Of a stretch of 64,000 bases of DNA, positions 45,743-53,413 are shown piece by piece. The position numbers and the translations under genes are program-made. A model generated the notes under the pieces. That model did no database searches. It saw nothing but the letters and a program-made list of their open reading frames with translations, and was not told the DNA's origin. Source of the DNA: Thermodesulfobium narugense DSM 14796 (GTDB lineage Bacteria > Thermodesulfobiota > Thermodesulfobiia > Thermodesulfobiales > Thermodesulfobiaceae); NCBI RefSeq assembly GCF_000212395.1, contig NC_015499.1, forward strand, positions 337,501 through 401,500. Direction: 5' to 3'. The stretch's first letter is position 1; each line of letters begins with the position of its first letter.

Positions 45743-45774
45743 TTTACATTAAAACATTAATGTTTTAATGTAAA
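45743..45774. promoter_or_regulatory. Perfect 32-base palindrome upstream of the CGGC gene
   Basis: A flawless inverted repeat without spacer (left arm TTTACATTAAAACATT, right arm its exact complement) lies 24 bases upstream of the CGGC ATG. Within it ACATTAA occurs twice per arm, so it may hold two overlapping operator half-sites for a dimeric repressor (TetR, ArsR or MarR type). It lacks a loop and GC content, so it is not a terminator. Confidence 0.75.
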
Positions 45775-45879
45775 TTTTAGCACGTATTAAAGTTAATTAA
45801 AAATAAATGTTTTATAAAATAATTATTTGTTTTTACATATAAAATCTTTTAAGGTTCGTAAAAAAATAAGATTTGTTGT

Positions 45880-45907
45880 TTGAGATTTTGTGTTAAAATC
45901 ATATAAT
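45880..45907 (+). promoter_or_regulatory. Sigma-70-type promoter of the Cys-rich membrane protein gene
   Basis: TTGAGA (45880-45885), a 16-base spacer and TATAAT (45902-45907), 24 bases before the GTG start at 45932. GGGGG at about 45919-45923 supplies the ribosome-binding site. Confidence 0.7.
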
Positions 45908-45931
45908 GTGAAGAATTAAGGGGGTTTAATT

Positions 45932-46213
45932 GTGAAACTGTCAAACGTTTTATTATACATAGTTATCTTTTTGTTGTCTGTTGTGCTTGCTTTTTTTCTT
46001 TATCAAGTTAATTCAGTTAGAAATACGGCCAACGAATTCTTTGCTGTTACGAAAAGCGAATACGATAGATGTCTAATGGGATGTCATCTTCACTGGAACT
46101 GTAGAACAATTTGCAGCTTTGCGCCCGTTGATGAGCGCGAAAGCTGCAAGAGCGATTGCGAATTAGAACTTTCTAACTGCCTGAGAAGGTGCAACGAAAA
46201 ATATGGCAGATAG
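45932..46213 (+). CDS. Membrane-anchored protein with four CX3C motifs
   Basis: 93 residues from a GTG. One N-terminal membrane segment (about 6-24) is followed by a Cys-rich domain: C47/C51, C57/C61, C72/C76 and C83/C87, each pair spaced CX3C, in predicted helices. No other family mark is seen. The domain is probably outside the cytoplasm and cross-linked by disulfides between helices, or may bind metal; both are inference. I do not recognise the family. It is convergent with the MFS gene. Confidence 0.72.
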   Translation: MKLSNVLLYIVIFLLSVVLAFFLYQVNSVRNTANEFFAVTKSEYDRCLMGCHLHWNCRTICSFAPVDERESCKSDCELELSNCLRRCNEKYGR

Positions 46214-46215
46214 AT

Positions 46216-47520
46216 TTATTCAGGCAAAGACCTCCCCTTTGTCTCTGGAGCAAAAAGAAGCGTTATTATGCCAATCACATATACGCTCATTATTGTGGCT
46301 GCTGCATAAGAGAAGTTTCCATGATAGATTCCAATGAGTAAACCTGTGAAAAAAGGACTAAGTATTGTTACCAGTCTTGCCCCATTGTAACATGTCGTTT
46401 GAGCGGTAGCTCTCATCTTGGTGGGAAAGAGCTCAGGTAGGTATATTGGAAATCCTGAAAATACTCCGTTGCCTATGAAGCCTATTATAGGTACTAGCAT
46501 AAGAAACAAATTAAAATCTTTAGCGTTGATGTAAATAGGCGGTATTAAAATTAATCCTGTAAGAAAGTAAAACAAAAATGCGCCTTTTCTGCCAAACTTG
46601 TTTGCAATTGGCCAAAAACATAAGGCCCCAATTATTGCTCCAATATTTAATAAAGTAATTGCGAGAAATATTCTGCCATGAATTGCGCTTTCAGCAACGC
46701 CTGCAGATCTCGCGAGAGTTTCAACAATTGCTGGTATCCAATAAGTAGCACCCCACACGCCAAATAGTGCAACTGCTGAAAGTAGAAAGCCTATAATTGT
46801 ATATTTTATGTATTTTGGACTAAAGAGAAGTCTGAAAGTAAAATGACAATATTCCTTATCTTCTTCTGTTTCATACTTGTTAGTAAGCTTTAGTTCACAT
46901 CTTCTGGCATGATCTCTTACCCACTTTTCTGGTTCTTTAAGCTGAGTTCTCAAGAACACGGTTAATAAAGCTGGAAGGGCGCCTACGAAGAAGACTACTC
47001 GCCATCCGTGTGTGCCTACCAAAAAATTTATTGCAGCAGCAAGAAAGAAACCAACTGGCCATCCCATTTGCATAAAGCTACCTGCAAATGTCCTTCTTAA
47101 ATCTGGCCATGTTTCAGCAAGCAAAACTGCTCCTACAGCCCATTCTCCTCCTATTCCAAAGCCAGTGAGGCCTCTGTATAGAGCTAGTTCCTGCCAGCTG
47201 TGTGCAAATCCTGAAAGCCCTGTCATAAGCGAGTAAGTGAGTATGGTGAGCAGAAGTACTTTTACTCTGCCAATGTAGTCAGCAAGTATGCCAAACAAAA
47301 TACCTCCAAGTGCTGCGCCTAAGAGCGTGCAGGACATAACAAGCCCACCATAGTAACCAATCTGTGCTTTTGTGGCGCTAACACCTAAAAGATCGTGGAT
47401 TGCTGGGTACATTACAATGTTGTAAAGCATTGCATCCATTCCGTCGAAAACCCATCCTAACCAGGCAGCAATAAGAACGAGATACAGGTAACTGCTTTTT
47501 TGTTCTAATACCTTTTCCAT
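46216..47520 (-). CDS. MFS transporter, SHS/NanT-like (organic acid symporter)
   Basis: 434 residues with 12 membrane segments. The A-motif GILADYIGRVKVLLL and the opening WLGWVFDGMDAMLYNI resemble the sialate/hydroxybenzoate/lactate (SHS) transporter group. A central cytoplasmic loop (about 205-240) is rich in charged residues. It probably takes up a carboxylate by proton symport; the substrate cannot be read from the sequence. It is transcribed alone, away from tRNA-fMet. Confidence 0.88.
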   Translation of the reverse strand: MEKVLEQKSSYLYLVLIAAWLGWVFDGMDAMLYNIVMYPAIHDLLGVSATKAQIGYYGGLVMSCTLLGAALGGILFGILADYIGRVKVLLLTILTYSLMTGLSGFAHSWQELALYRGLTGFGIGGEWAVGAVLLAETWPDLRRTFAGSFMQMGWPVGFFLAAAINFLVGTHGWRVVFFVGALPALLTVFLRTQLKEPEKWVRDHARRCELKLTNKYETEEDKEYCHFTFRLLFSPKYIKYTIIGFLLSAVALFGVWGATYWIPAIVETLARSAGVAESAIHGRIFLAITLLNIGAIIGALCFWPIANKFGRKGAFLFYFLTGLILIPPIYINAKDFNLFLMLVPIIGFIGNGVFSGFPIYLPELFPTKMRATAQTTCYNGARLVTILSPFFTGLLIGIYHGNFSYAAATIMSVYVIGIITLLFAPETKGRSLPE

Positions 47521-47712
47521 ATTTTCCCCCTTATCATGTAAGAATTTTTTATGACATCTAAATTATATATTTAAGAGAGAGGTTTATAAAATAAGATAAA
47601 TTTATATCATATATAAAGGTGACTTAATTGGAAAAAAAATAATTTTATTTGGTTGTCAATGTAATTTTTGTAACTTTTTTGAAACAAATTTTATTAGACC
47701 TTTAAAAAACAC

Positions 47713-47741
47713 TTGCAAAACGTAATATTTTGTGGTTAAAT
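47713..47741 (+). promoter_or_regulatory. Promoter of tRNA-fMet
   Basis: TTGCAA (47713-47718), a 17-base spacer and TTAAAT (47736-47741), placed 12 bases before the tRNA. The rest of 47521-47712 is AT-rich with nothing recognisable apart from the MFS start region. Confidence 0.6.
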
Positions 47742-47753
47742 ATTATGTGTTGA

Positions 47754-47830
47754 CGCGGGGTAGAGCAGTTTGGAAGCTCGTCGGGCTCATAACCCGAAGG
47801 TCGGAGGTTCAAATCCTCCCCCCGCAACCA
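47754..47830 (+). tRNA. Initiator tRNA-fMet (anticodon CAT)
   Basis: 77 bases with an encoded CCA. Acceptor stem CGCGGGG / CCCCGCA leaves the C1-A72 mismatch of initiators, and the anticodon stem has three G-C pairs beside the loop (GGGCTCATAACCC), the second initiator mark. D arm, AGGTC variable loop and GGTTCAAATCC T arm are normal. Confidence 0.97.
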
Positions 47831-47950
47831 GGAACTTGTGTTTTCTTCTTGCTTTTTTGTTTAGATTCTTAATCTCAATTTCTCCTCGCTTAGAAAATCG
47901 AAATCCGAGACATTGGTTTCCATTTTAACAAGCTTTCATTAAAATAACTA

Positions 47951-47979
47951 TTGACATCGTGACTAAATAGTCATAAAGT
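47951..47979 (+). promoter_or_regulatory. Promoter with inverted repeat in the spacer, upstream of the SurA-N gene
   Basis: TTGACA (47951-47956), a 17-base spacer, TAAAGT (47974-47979). The spacer contains TGACTA-AA-TAGTCA (47960-47973), a 14-base inverted repeat exactly between the two boxes, a classic place for a repressor. The gene starts 35 bases later with GGAGG. Confidence 0.65.
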
Positions 47980-48014
47980 TATAGGAAGAATTTAATCTTT
48001 TTGGAGGTTTCTTA

Positions 48015-48551
48015 ATGAAACGTATTGTTCTTTTGTGTTTTGTATTGGTTTTTGTGGTAATGGTTAAGCCATCTTTTGCAGATGACAAGGTTTTAGCTAC
48101 TGTTAATGGGACGAGTATTACCCAGAGCCAGGTGGACGCAATTTATAACAATTTGCCGCCTAACGTGGACAAAACCAATCCAGATCTTAAAAAGGAGATC
48201 TTGAATCGTTTGATTGAAAATCTCGTGTTACTCGATGAGGCAAAGAAAGAGGGTTTAGAAAACGATCCAAAGGTAATTGAGGCTATTAATAACGCAAAAA
48301 ATGAAATTTTGATTAACTATCTTTTACAAAAGCACTTCGCAGGTCAAAACTTTGACGTAACCGATGCAGACGTTACAAACTTTTACAATCAAAACTCAGA
48401 TAAATTTAAGGATAAAAATGGCAACTTGGTTCCAATAGATAAGGTTAAAGATTATGTGAAGCAGTATCTAATCAGCCAAAAAGAACAACAGGCAATACAA
48501 GCTTATGTGGATTCCTTGAAAAAACAAGATAATATAGTAATAAATCAATAA
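48015..48551 (+). CDS. Secreted SurA-N-type chaperone domain protein without PPIase domain
   Basis: 178 residues. A signal peptide (about 1-22, ending SFADD) leads to the SurA N-domain pattern: VLATVNGTSITQSQVDAIYNNLP, then LKKEILNRLIENLVLLDEAKKEGL and the helix-turn region to the C-terminus (VKDYVKQYLISQKEQQAIQAYVDSLKKQDN). The parvulin isomerase domain that usually lies between these helices is absent, replaced by a short turn (about residues 125-140). It is probably a periplasmic chaperone rather than an isomerase. Confidence 0.85.
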   Translation: MKRIVLLCFVLVFVVMVKPSFADDKVLATVNGTSITQSQVDAIYNNLPPNVDKTNPDLKKEILNRLIENLVLLDEAKKEGLENDPKVIEAINNAKNEILINYLLQKHFAGQNFDVTDADVTNFYNQNSDKFKDKNGNLVPIDKVKDYVKQYLISQKEQQAIQAYVDSLKKQDNIVINQ

Positions 48552-48574
48552 TCTATTCAAGAGCAAAGAAATAC

Positions 48575-48610
48575 AATCCCACAGTTGAATAAAGTACTGT
48601 GGGATTTTTG
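48575..48610 (+). terminator. Terminator after the SurA-N gene
   Basis: Eleven-pair stem AATCCCACAGT/ACTGTGGGATT (48575-48585 with 48596-48606), ten-base loop, T run overlapping the right end. Confidence 0.9.
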
Positions 48611-48679
48611 CTATAATAATAAATTATGATATTTTTAATTACTTTATCAAATAATTTGGCAGAAGCGAGGTGAATTCGT

Positions 48680-49546
48680 ATGGATCTTATTAATTACCTG
48701 CTTCACAGCCATATAGAGCTTACAGTTCCTATGATAATTCTCTTTTCTTTTGTTCTTGGAGTGATTCATGGCTATACTCCGGATGAACATACTTGGCCAA
48801 TTACCTTTAGTTATGCTGTTGGGAGTTATTCAGCTAGAAAGGGACTAATCATAGGCTTTGCCTTTTCCCTTGCCTTTACGGTTCAAAGGGCACTTGCAAG
48901 CGAGCTTGCCAACCTCGCTCTCTTTCCTCTGACATCCTCAGACCTATTTGAATATGGAACATACGTTCTGGTTGGACTTGCTATGATGTTTGGTGGATTT
49001 TATGTATTTAAGACTAACAATGTATTTCACCTTCACTTTGGCAAGATTGACAGCGATCACCACAGAATGGCAGTTAGTGGCAAAATAGATAGAGAACACA
49101 AACTTTCTGTAAGGATAGCCTTGCTTCATGGTTTTATTGCAGGATGGGGATTTGGAGCTTTTGCTTTAGTATTATATACCGTGCTAGCCCCCCAGATGCC
49201 ATCTCATCTTTTGGGCTGGGTTCCAGGGGCATTTTTTGGACTTGGCACCATGATCACGCAAGTTATACTGGGTGCATTTTTTGGTTTTATCACGACAAAA
49301 ATTGGTTTTCCAATAGAGGTGGCACGTTTTGCAGCGCAAAGAACTGCAGCTAGAACTTTGATCTTTGGCGGTGCAGCTTTTTTTGTAGTAGGTTTTTTAG
49401 GACTTTTTGATATGGTATACAATCCACCATTTCTAAACGTGACAAAATATGATCTGGGATTTGTGCTGGTTGTGTTTTCTGTTTTTGTAGTAGGTTTATT
49501 GAGTCTGTTTTATGAGTATTACTACTACAAAATTCGTTATAGATAA
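48680..49546 (+). CDS. NicO/RcnA-like (LysE superfamily) membrane transporter
   Basis: 288 residues with about six to seven membrane segments. GVIHGYTPDEHTWPI early in the protein resembles the histidine/acid motif of NicO/RcnA metal exporters and uptake proteins. A hydrophilic, His-containing loop (HLHFGKIDSDHHRM) follows the third segment, and HGFIAGWGFGAF echoes the first motif. The substrate could be nickel or cobalt (useful for the hydrogenase) or a small anion. It heads a three-gene set with a cupin and a small sulfite reductase. Confidence 0.68.
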   Translation: MDLINYLLHSHIELTVPMIILFSFVLGVIHGYTPDEHTWPITFSYAVGSYSARKGLIIGFAFSLAFTVQRALASELANLALFPLTSSDLFEYGTYVLVGLAMMFGGFYVFKTNNVFHLHFGKIDSDHHRMAVSGKIDREHKLSVRIALLHGFIAGWGFGAFALVLYTVLAPQMPSHLLGWVPGAFFGLGTMITQVILGAFFGFITTKIGFPIEVARFAAQRTAARTLIFGGAAFFVVGFLGLFDMVYNPPFLNVTKYDLGFVLVVFSVFVVGLLSLFYEYYYYKIRYR

Positions 49547-49583
49547 TTTTTTATATTAAAAAATTAAACTTCGGGAGGACTTT

Positions 49584-49931
49584 ATGGTTAAGAAATTTGA
49601 TACTTTAGAAAGAGTAAAGCGCCTTGATCCTATTGGAGGCAAGGGAGAACTTGAGAGCATTGCCCTTTTGAGTCTTGAAGAGTTCAAAGGAAAGGGAAGA
49701 ATGTTTGCTCACAATTTTTTGAAGCCAGGGTCTACTATAGGCCTTCACACTCACAAGGGAGATTTTGAGATATATTACATATTAAACGGAGAAGGAATTT
49801 TTGTAGACAATGATAAAGAAGTTCAGGTTTCAAAAGGAGACGTTTTGATTACTTACGATGGAGAAAGTCATTCTTTAAAGAATACTGGCGATAAGGACAT
49901 AGAGTTTTTAGCCTGTATTATTTATACTTAG
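49584..49931 (+). CDS. Cupin-domain protein
   Basis: 115 residues. Cupin motif 1 is GSTIGLHTHKGDFEIYYILNGEG (metal ligands H, H, E) and motif 2 is KGDVLITYDGESHSLKN (ligand H). It is a small single-domain beta barrel that probably binds a metal; the substrate is unknown. It lies 37 bases after the transporter and nine before the sulfite reductase-like gene, so all three are likely one transcript. Confidence 0.92.
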   Translation: MVKKFDTLERVKRLDPIGGKGELESIALLSLEEFKGKGRMFAHNFLKPGSTIGLHTHKGDFEIYYILNGEGIFVDNDKEVQVSKGDVLITYDGESHSLKNTGDKDIEFLACIIYT

Positions 49932-49940
49932 GGGGATTTT

Positions 49941-50618
49941 ATGGACAAAATACATCCAAGAGCAATAGAACAAAGAGATGGAAGCTGGGCCATAAAATTA
50001 AAGTCGACGAGTGGACTTGTTACGCCTGAATATTTGGAAGAGGTTGCAAGAGTTGCAAAGAAATACAACGTTCGCCAGTTAAAGATCTTGACTGGCCAAA
50101 GGTTCTTTTTGATTGGAATTAAGGCCGAAGACGTAAACAAGATCTTAGAAGAGATATCAAAAGATATGGGATTTAACGTTGAGCCTTCACTTCACTACGT
50201 TCAGGCATGTGTTGGCAATACTACTTGCAAGTATGGAACCCTTGACAGTTTGAGCCTTGGGAAAAAGATAGAAGAACTTGTATATTTTGAAAAGGTTCCT
50301 GCAAAATTGAAAATTGGAGTATCGGGATGCACCTTAAACTGTGCAGAGGCTTTTGTGAGAGATATAGGAGTCTTTTCAGGGGGAAAGGGATGGGTTTTAG
50401 TGATTGGGGGAAATTCTGGGAGGAAACCAAGAATTGGAGACATTGTAGCTGATGAGCTTGATGACGATCAAGTTCTTGACATCATAAAGAAATTTCTAAA
50501 GCTATACAAAGAAAAGGGAGATTATAGGGTTGAGGGAAGATATGGCATGAGCGAGAGAGTTGCAAGATTCGTTGAGAGATTGGGGATTGATGCCATCAAA
50601 AATGAGATTTTAGCGTAG
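49941..50618 (+). CDS. Small siroheme sulfite/nitrite reductase-like protein
   Basis: 225 residues. The siroheme-[4Fe-4S] motif is intact: C90-x5-C96 (ACVGNTTCKYG) and C130-x3-C134 (GCTLNCAEAF), with a basic patch LKILTGQRFFLIGI near the N-terminus that would bind siroheme and anion. The size matches the low-molecular-weight assimilatory-type sulfite reductase known from Desulfovibrio (about 23 kDa), which is one domain half of ordinary sulfite reductases. It may reduce sulfite to sulfide for biosynthesis or detoxification. A strong terminator follows. Confidence 0.88.
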   Translation: MDKIHPRAIEQRDGSWAIKLKSTSGLVTPEYLEEVARVAKKYNVRQLKILTGQRFFLIGIKAEDVNKILEEISKDMGFNVEPSLHYVQACVGNTTCKYGTLDSLSLGKKIEELVYFEKVPAKLKIGVSGCTLNCAEAFVRDIGVFSGGKGWVLVIGGNSGRKPRIGDIVADELDDDQVLDIIKKFLKLYKEKGDYRVEGRYGMSERVARFVERLGIDAIKNEILA

Positions 50619-50627
50619 ATTTTTTCT

Positions 50628-50667
50628 AAAAGCTACCCCTCTCAAAATTCAACGAGGGGTAGCTTTT
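50628..50667. terminator. Bidirectional terminator between sulfite reductase and UspA genes
   Basis: Perfect 14-pair stem AAAAGCTACCCCTC/GAGGGGTAGCTTTT (50628-50641 with 50654-50667), twelve-base loop, symmetric A/T tracts serving both convergent genes. Confidence 0.93.
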
Positions 50668-51079
50668 ACTTTTCAACGCTTACAAGCGTAGTGTTCTTCA
50701 GATTAAATCCTGTGCTAAATTCTGAGAATAGCCAATTTCTAATCCCCTTTAGTTTTCTATTTCCTAGTACTATGTTAGAGGCGTTCAATTGTTTTGCAAG
50801 TTCTGATATTCTCTCCGAAGGCCTGCCAACCTTTACTACCTTTATTGCATCTACGTTATTTTTCTTTGCAATATCAATTGCCTCTTCGAGCATTCTTTCT
50901 GCCTTATATACCAAAGCTGCTTCAGCTGCAGGGTTAAAAACACCAAGATCTTCGGATCTATTGATAACGTGACATATTACAAGCTTTGCTCCTTCATCCT
51001 TGGCAAGATCTATAGCCATTTTCAGAACGCTTCTATCAGACATTACGTCTCTTATAGCTGCAAGAATAGTCTTTGACAT
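50666..51079 (-). CDS. Universal stress protein (UspA family)
   Basis: 137 residues with the usual alpha/beta fold: start KTILAAIRDVMSDRSVLKMAIDLAKDEGAKLVICHVI, central KNNVDAIKVVKVGRPSERISELAKQLNASNIVLGN. The nucleotide loop that is normally Gx2Gx9G(S/T) reads LGNRKLKG...SEFSTG, so the consensus is broken and ATP binding is doubtful. It probably belongs to the non-ATP-binding UspA type. Confidence 0.9.
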   Translation of the reverse strand: MSKTILAAIRDVMSDRSVLKMAIDLAKDEGAKLVICHVINRSEDLGVFNPAAEAALVYKAERMLEEAIDIAKKNNVDAIKVVKVGRPSERISELAKQLNASNIVLGNRKLKGIRNWLFSEFSTGFNLKNTTLVSVEK

Positions 51080-51288
51080 TTTGAGCCCCTCCTTAGTCTT
51101 TTATATGCTTAATTCTAATCTTGCTATAAAGCCTTTGAAAGTCAGGAATAAATACTCTTTATGTAAGGACAATTGCTTATTGGGTAAAGAAAAAAGGATT
51201 ACATATATCTTTTTATACTCTCGCTTTTTAATCAATATAAATTTGTAGTACAATTAATCGTATTAATCTATTAGGGGAGCGCTAATTT

Positions 51289-52158
51289 ATGGGTAGACTT
51301 ATTTCTTTGTTTTTAATTTTAGCTATATTTTTATCTCTTACATGTCGTATTTCTTCTGCTGACGAAAAAGATATTTTTGACAGGCTCTCTCTTTATTTGC
51401 CACTAAATAAGATTCTTGAAATATATCCAATTGAAGAAAGAGATGGCAGTAAATATTGGATTGTAGCTTCTGTTGATGAAAATAACCATCTTGACCTGGA
51501 TCTTTTTACTACTGTGGGTGACGGAATAATATTTAAGAGCTTAGACCACAAAGTTTTGGACTATCAAAATCCAAATTTTAAGCTCTTTTCTCTTGGGAAA
51601 GACAATCCTGATGCCTTGTTAGTATGGGACAGAGAGGGAAGCGGGGCATTTTTAAGTTATGAGGTATTCATGGTAAAGGATGATGAGCTATATATTCCGG
51701 AAAAGGGAAGCTCTTTTTATCAAGGAGATATTAAGACATTTGATGGAGGATACGAACTTACCTCTTCTGATAAGAGGTGGTTTTTCGTTTGGGACGGCGA
51801 AAAGTTTGAAAAAAATATAGAGGGCGATTTTCTTAGCTATCCTGACAACTTTGTTTCAAATGATAACTCACTTGATGAAAATACCCAACTAGTAACGTAT
51901 AGGGTTGAGAAAGACGAAATATCGTGGCTTTCAAGTGATAATGTGGATCTTAAGGTTGGCCAGAAACTGCTTTTGAGAAGGCTTAATCCCTTAGAAGATG
52001 CCACTTGTAGAATTGTTTTTAGTTCAGGAAACATCTCCTACGAGGGCAATGGCCTCTTCCTGGCGAAAAAGCAAGGAAAAGCCATTATAACCCTCGTCCC
52101 AGGAGGATATGATTGGAGCAAAGCTAAAACTCTAAGTGTTACTATTTCAGCTTCTTAG
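51289..52158 (+). CDS. Secreted protein of unknown function, C-terminal Ig-like domain
   Basis: 289 residues. A signal peptide (about 1-24, ending ISSADE) is followed by beta-rich sequence with many Trp/Asp/Gly motifs and no catalytic pattern. The last 80 residues (SWLSSDNVDLKVGQKLLLRR...GNISYEGNGLFLAKKQGKAIITLVPG) look like a bacterial Ig-like (Big_2) domain. It is expected to be exported, perhaps to the cell surface. Its end overlaps the convergent flavoprotein gene by 17 bases. Confidence 0.75.
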   Translation: MGRLISLFLILAIFLSLTCRISSADEKDIFDRLSLYLPLNKILEIYPIEERDGSKYWIVASVDENNHLDLDLFTTVGDGIIFKSLDHKVLDYQNPNFKLFSLGKDNPDALLVWDREGSGAFLSYEVFMVKDDELYIPEKGSSFYQGDIKTFDGGYELTSSDKRWFFVWDGEKFEKNIEGDFLSYPDNFVSNDNSLDENTQLVTYRVEKDEISWLSSDNVDLKVGQKLLLRRLNPLEDATCRIVFSSGNISYEGNGLFLAKKQGKAIITLVPGGYDWSKAKTLSVTISAS

Positions 52159-52714
52159 CAAGCCAACTGATGTTGTGAGCAAGGTCTATCATGGTTTTTA
52201 TGCCTTCTTCATCCTTTTCTACTTCTCCCTTGTTTCTGCCAATGCCAATGTTCCAGTAACTGGATCCAACCACAATCATCTGCTCAATTAGGAAAAAGTG
52301 ATTGACGCTATCAAATCCGTGGATTCCTCCGGCCCTTCTGTTTACTATTACAGCAGCGCCTATCTTTCTCTTTAAAAGAAAGTCGTTAGCTCTGGCTACC
52401 ATCCCAGCCCTGTCTATCAGACACTTTAGCTCTGGGGTGATATCTGCAAAGTATATGGGAGAGCCAAGAAGTATGATGTCAGAGTTGACCATCTTCTCAA
52501 AACACTCGTTGAATATGTCATCGTCTACCGCACAGCGTTTGTCTTTGTTGGAAATACACTTATAGCATGCTGTACATCCGTGAATCTTTTTCCCTGCCAT
52601 CTGATAAAGTTCCTTTTCAATTCCATCCTTTTCTAACTCGCTCAAAACTTTGTTAAGCATTATTGCGGTATTAGAGTCTTTTCTTGCGCTTGCATTGATA
52701 GCTAATGCCTTCAT
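52142..52714 (-). CDS. Iron-sulfur flavoprotein (NADPH-dependent FMN reductase family), copy 1
   Basis: 190 residues. A flavodoxin-like fold begins KALAINASARKDSNTAIML (FMN phosphate loop). A compact cysteine motif CTACYKC, then a fourth cysteine eight residues on (KRCAVDDD), binds a [4Fe-4S] cluster as in archaeal/clostridial iron-sulfur flavoproteins. A typical GSPIYFADITPELKCLIDR block follows. It passes electrons between ferredoxin and an unknown acceptor. It is a close paralogue of the next gene, 20 bases upstream of it. Confidence 0.9.
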   Translation of the reverse strand: MKALAINASARKDSNTAIMLNKVLSELEKDGIEKELYQMAGKKIHGCTACYKCISNKDKRCAVDDDIFNECFEKMVNSDIILLGSPIYFADITPELKCLIDRAGMVARANDFLLKRKIGAAVIVNRRAGGIHGFDSVNHFFLIEQMIVVGSSYWNIGIGRNKGEVEKDEEGIKTMIDLAHNISWLAKKLK

Positions 52715-52734
52715 AATTTTCCCTCCTAAGTAAG

Positions 52735-53328
52735 TTATTGATATTTTTCTTTAGCAAGCCAGGCGATATTGTGAGCTAAATCGATCATCGTCTTCACGCC
52801 TTCTTCGTCTATCTCCTCTTCTGAAACGCTAACTGCTTCTGAGCCTCTTCCTACGCCTATATTTAAGTAATTTGAACCGACGACAATCATCTGTTCTACC
52901 AAAAAGAAGTGATTAATCGAATCAAGACCGTGGATTGCTCCTGCTCTCCTGTATCTTACTACTACTCCTGCCCCAATTTTTCTTCTTAAAAGATATTTGT
53001 TTGCAATTGAGACCATTCCACACCTTTCCATAAATGCAATAAGTTTTGGTGTGATGTCTACCAGATATACTGGAGAACCAAGGATGATAATGTCTGACTC
53101 TATCAATTTTTCAATATATTGATTTAGATTGTCGTCCTTTATAACACACTTTTTATCTTTATTTTTAAAGCATTTATAGCAGGCAGTGCAGGGTTTTATT
53201 TCTTCGTCGGCAAGTTCTATAAGCTCTGTTTGTATCTTTTCTCTATCTAACTCTTCTAAAACTGTTTTTAGCATAAAAGCAGTATTTCCACCTTTTTTTG
53301 CACTTCCACTAAAAGCTATAGCCTTCAT
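52735..53328 (-). CDS. Iron-sulfur flavoprotein, copy 2
   Basis: 197 residues, same family as copy 1: FMN loop AIAFSGSAKKGGNTAFML, cluster motif CTACYKC with a fourth cysteine at KKCVIKDD, and GSPVYLVDITPKLIAFMERC. The pair is an obvious tandem duplication; the C-terminal halves (HFFLVEQMIVVGS and following) are almost identical, whereas the N-terminal halves have diverged. Copy 2 has an extra short acidic insert (SEAVSVSEEEIDEE). ATG at 53328 with AAGGAG is preferred. Confidence 0.9.
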   Translation of the reverse strand: MKAIAFSGSAKKGGNTAFMLKTVLEELDREKIQTELIELADEEIKPCTACYKCFKNKDKKCVIKDDNLNQYIEKLIESDIIILGSPVYLVDITPKLIAFMERCGMVSIANKYLLRRKIGAGVVVRYRRAGAIHGLDSINHFFLVEQMIVVGSNYLNIGVGRGSEAVSVSEEEIDEEGVKTMIDLAHNIAWLAKEKYQ

Positions 53329-53413
53329 CACTTGCTCCTTTCTAAAAATTTACAATATAGTGTATTATTTTATTATAATTTATTTTTAGCACAATTATCT
53401 TTGGAGGTAATTA

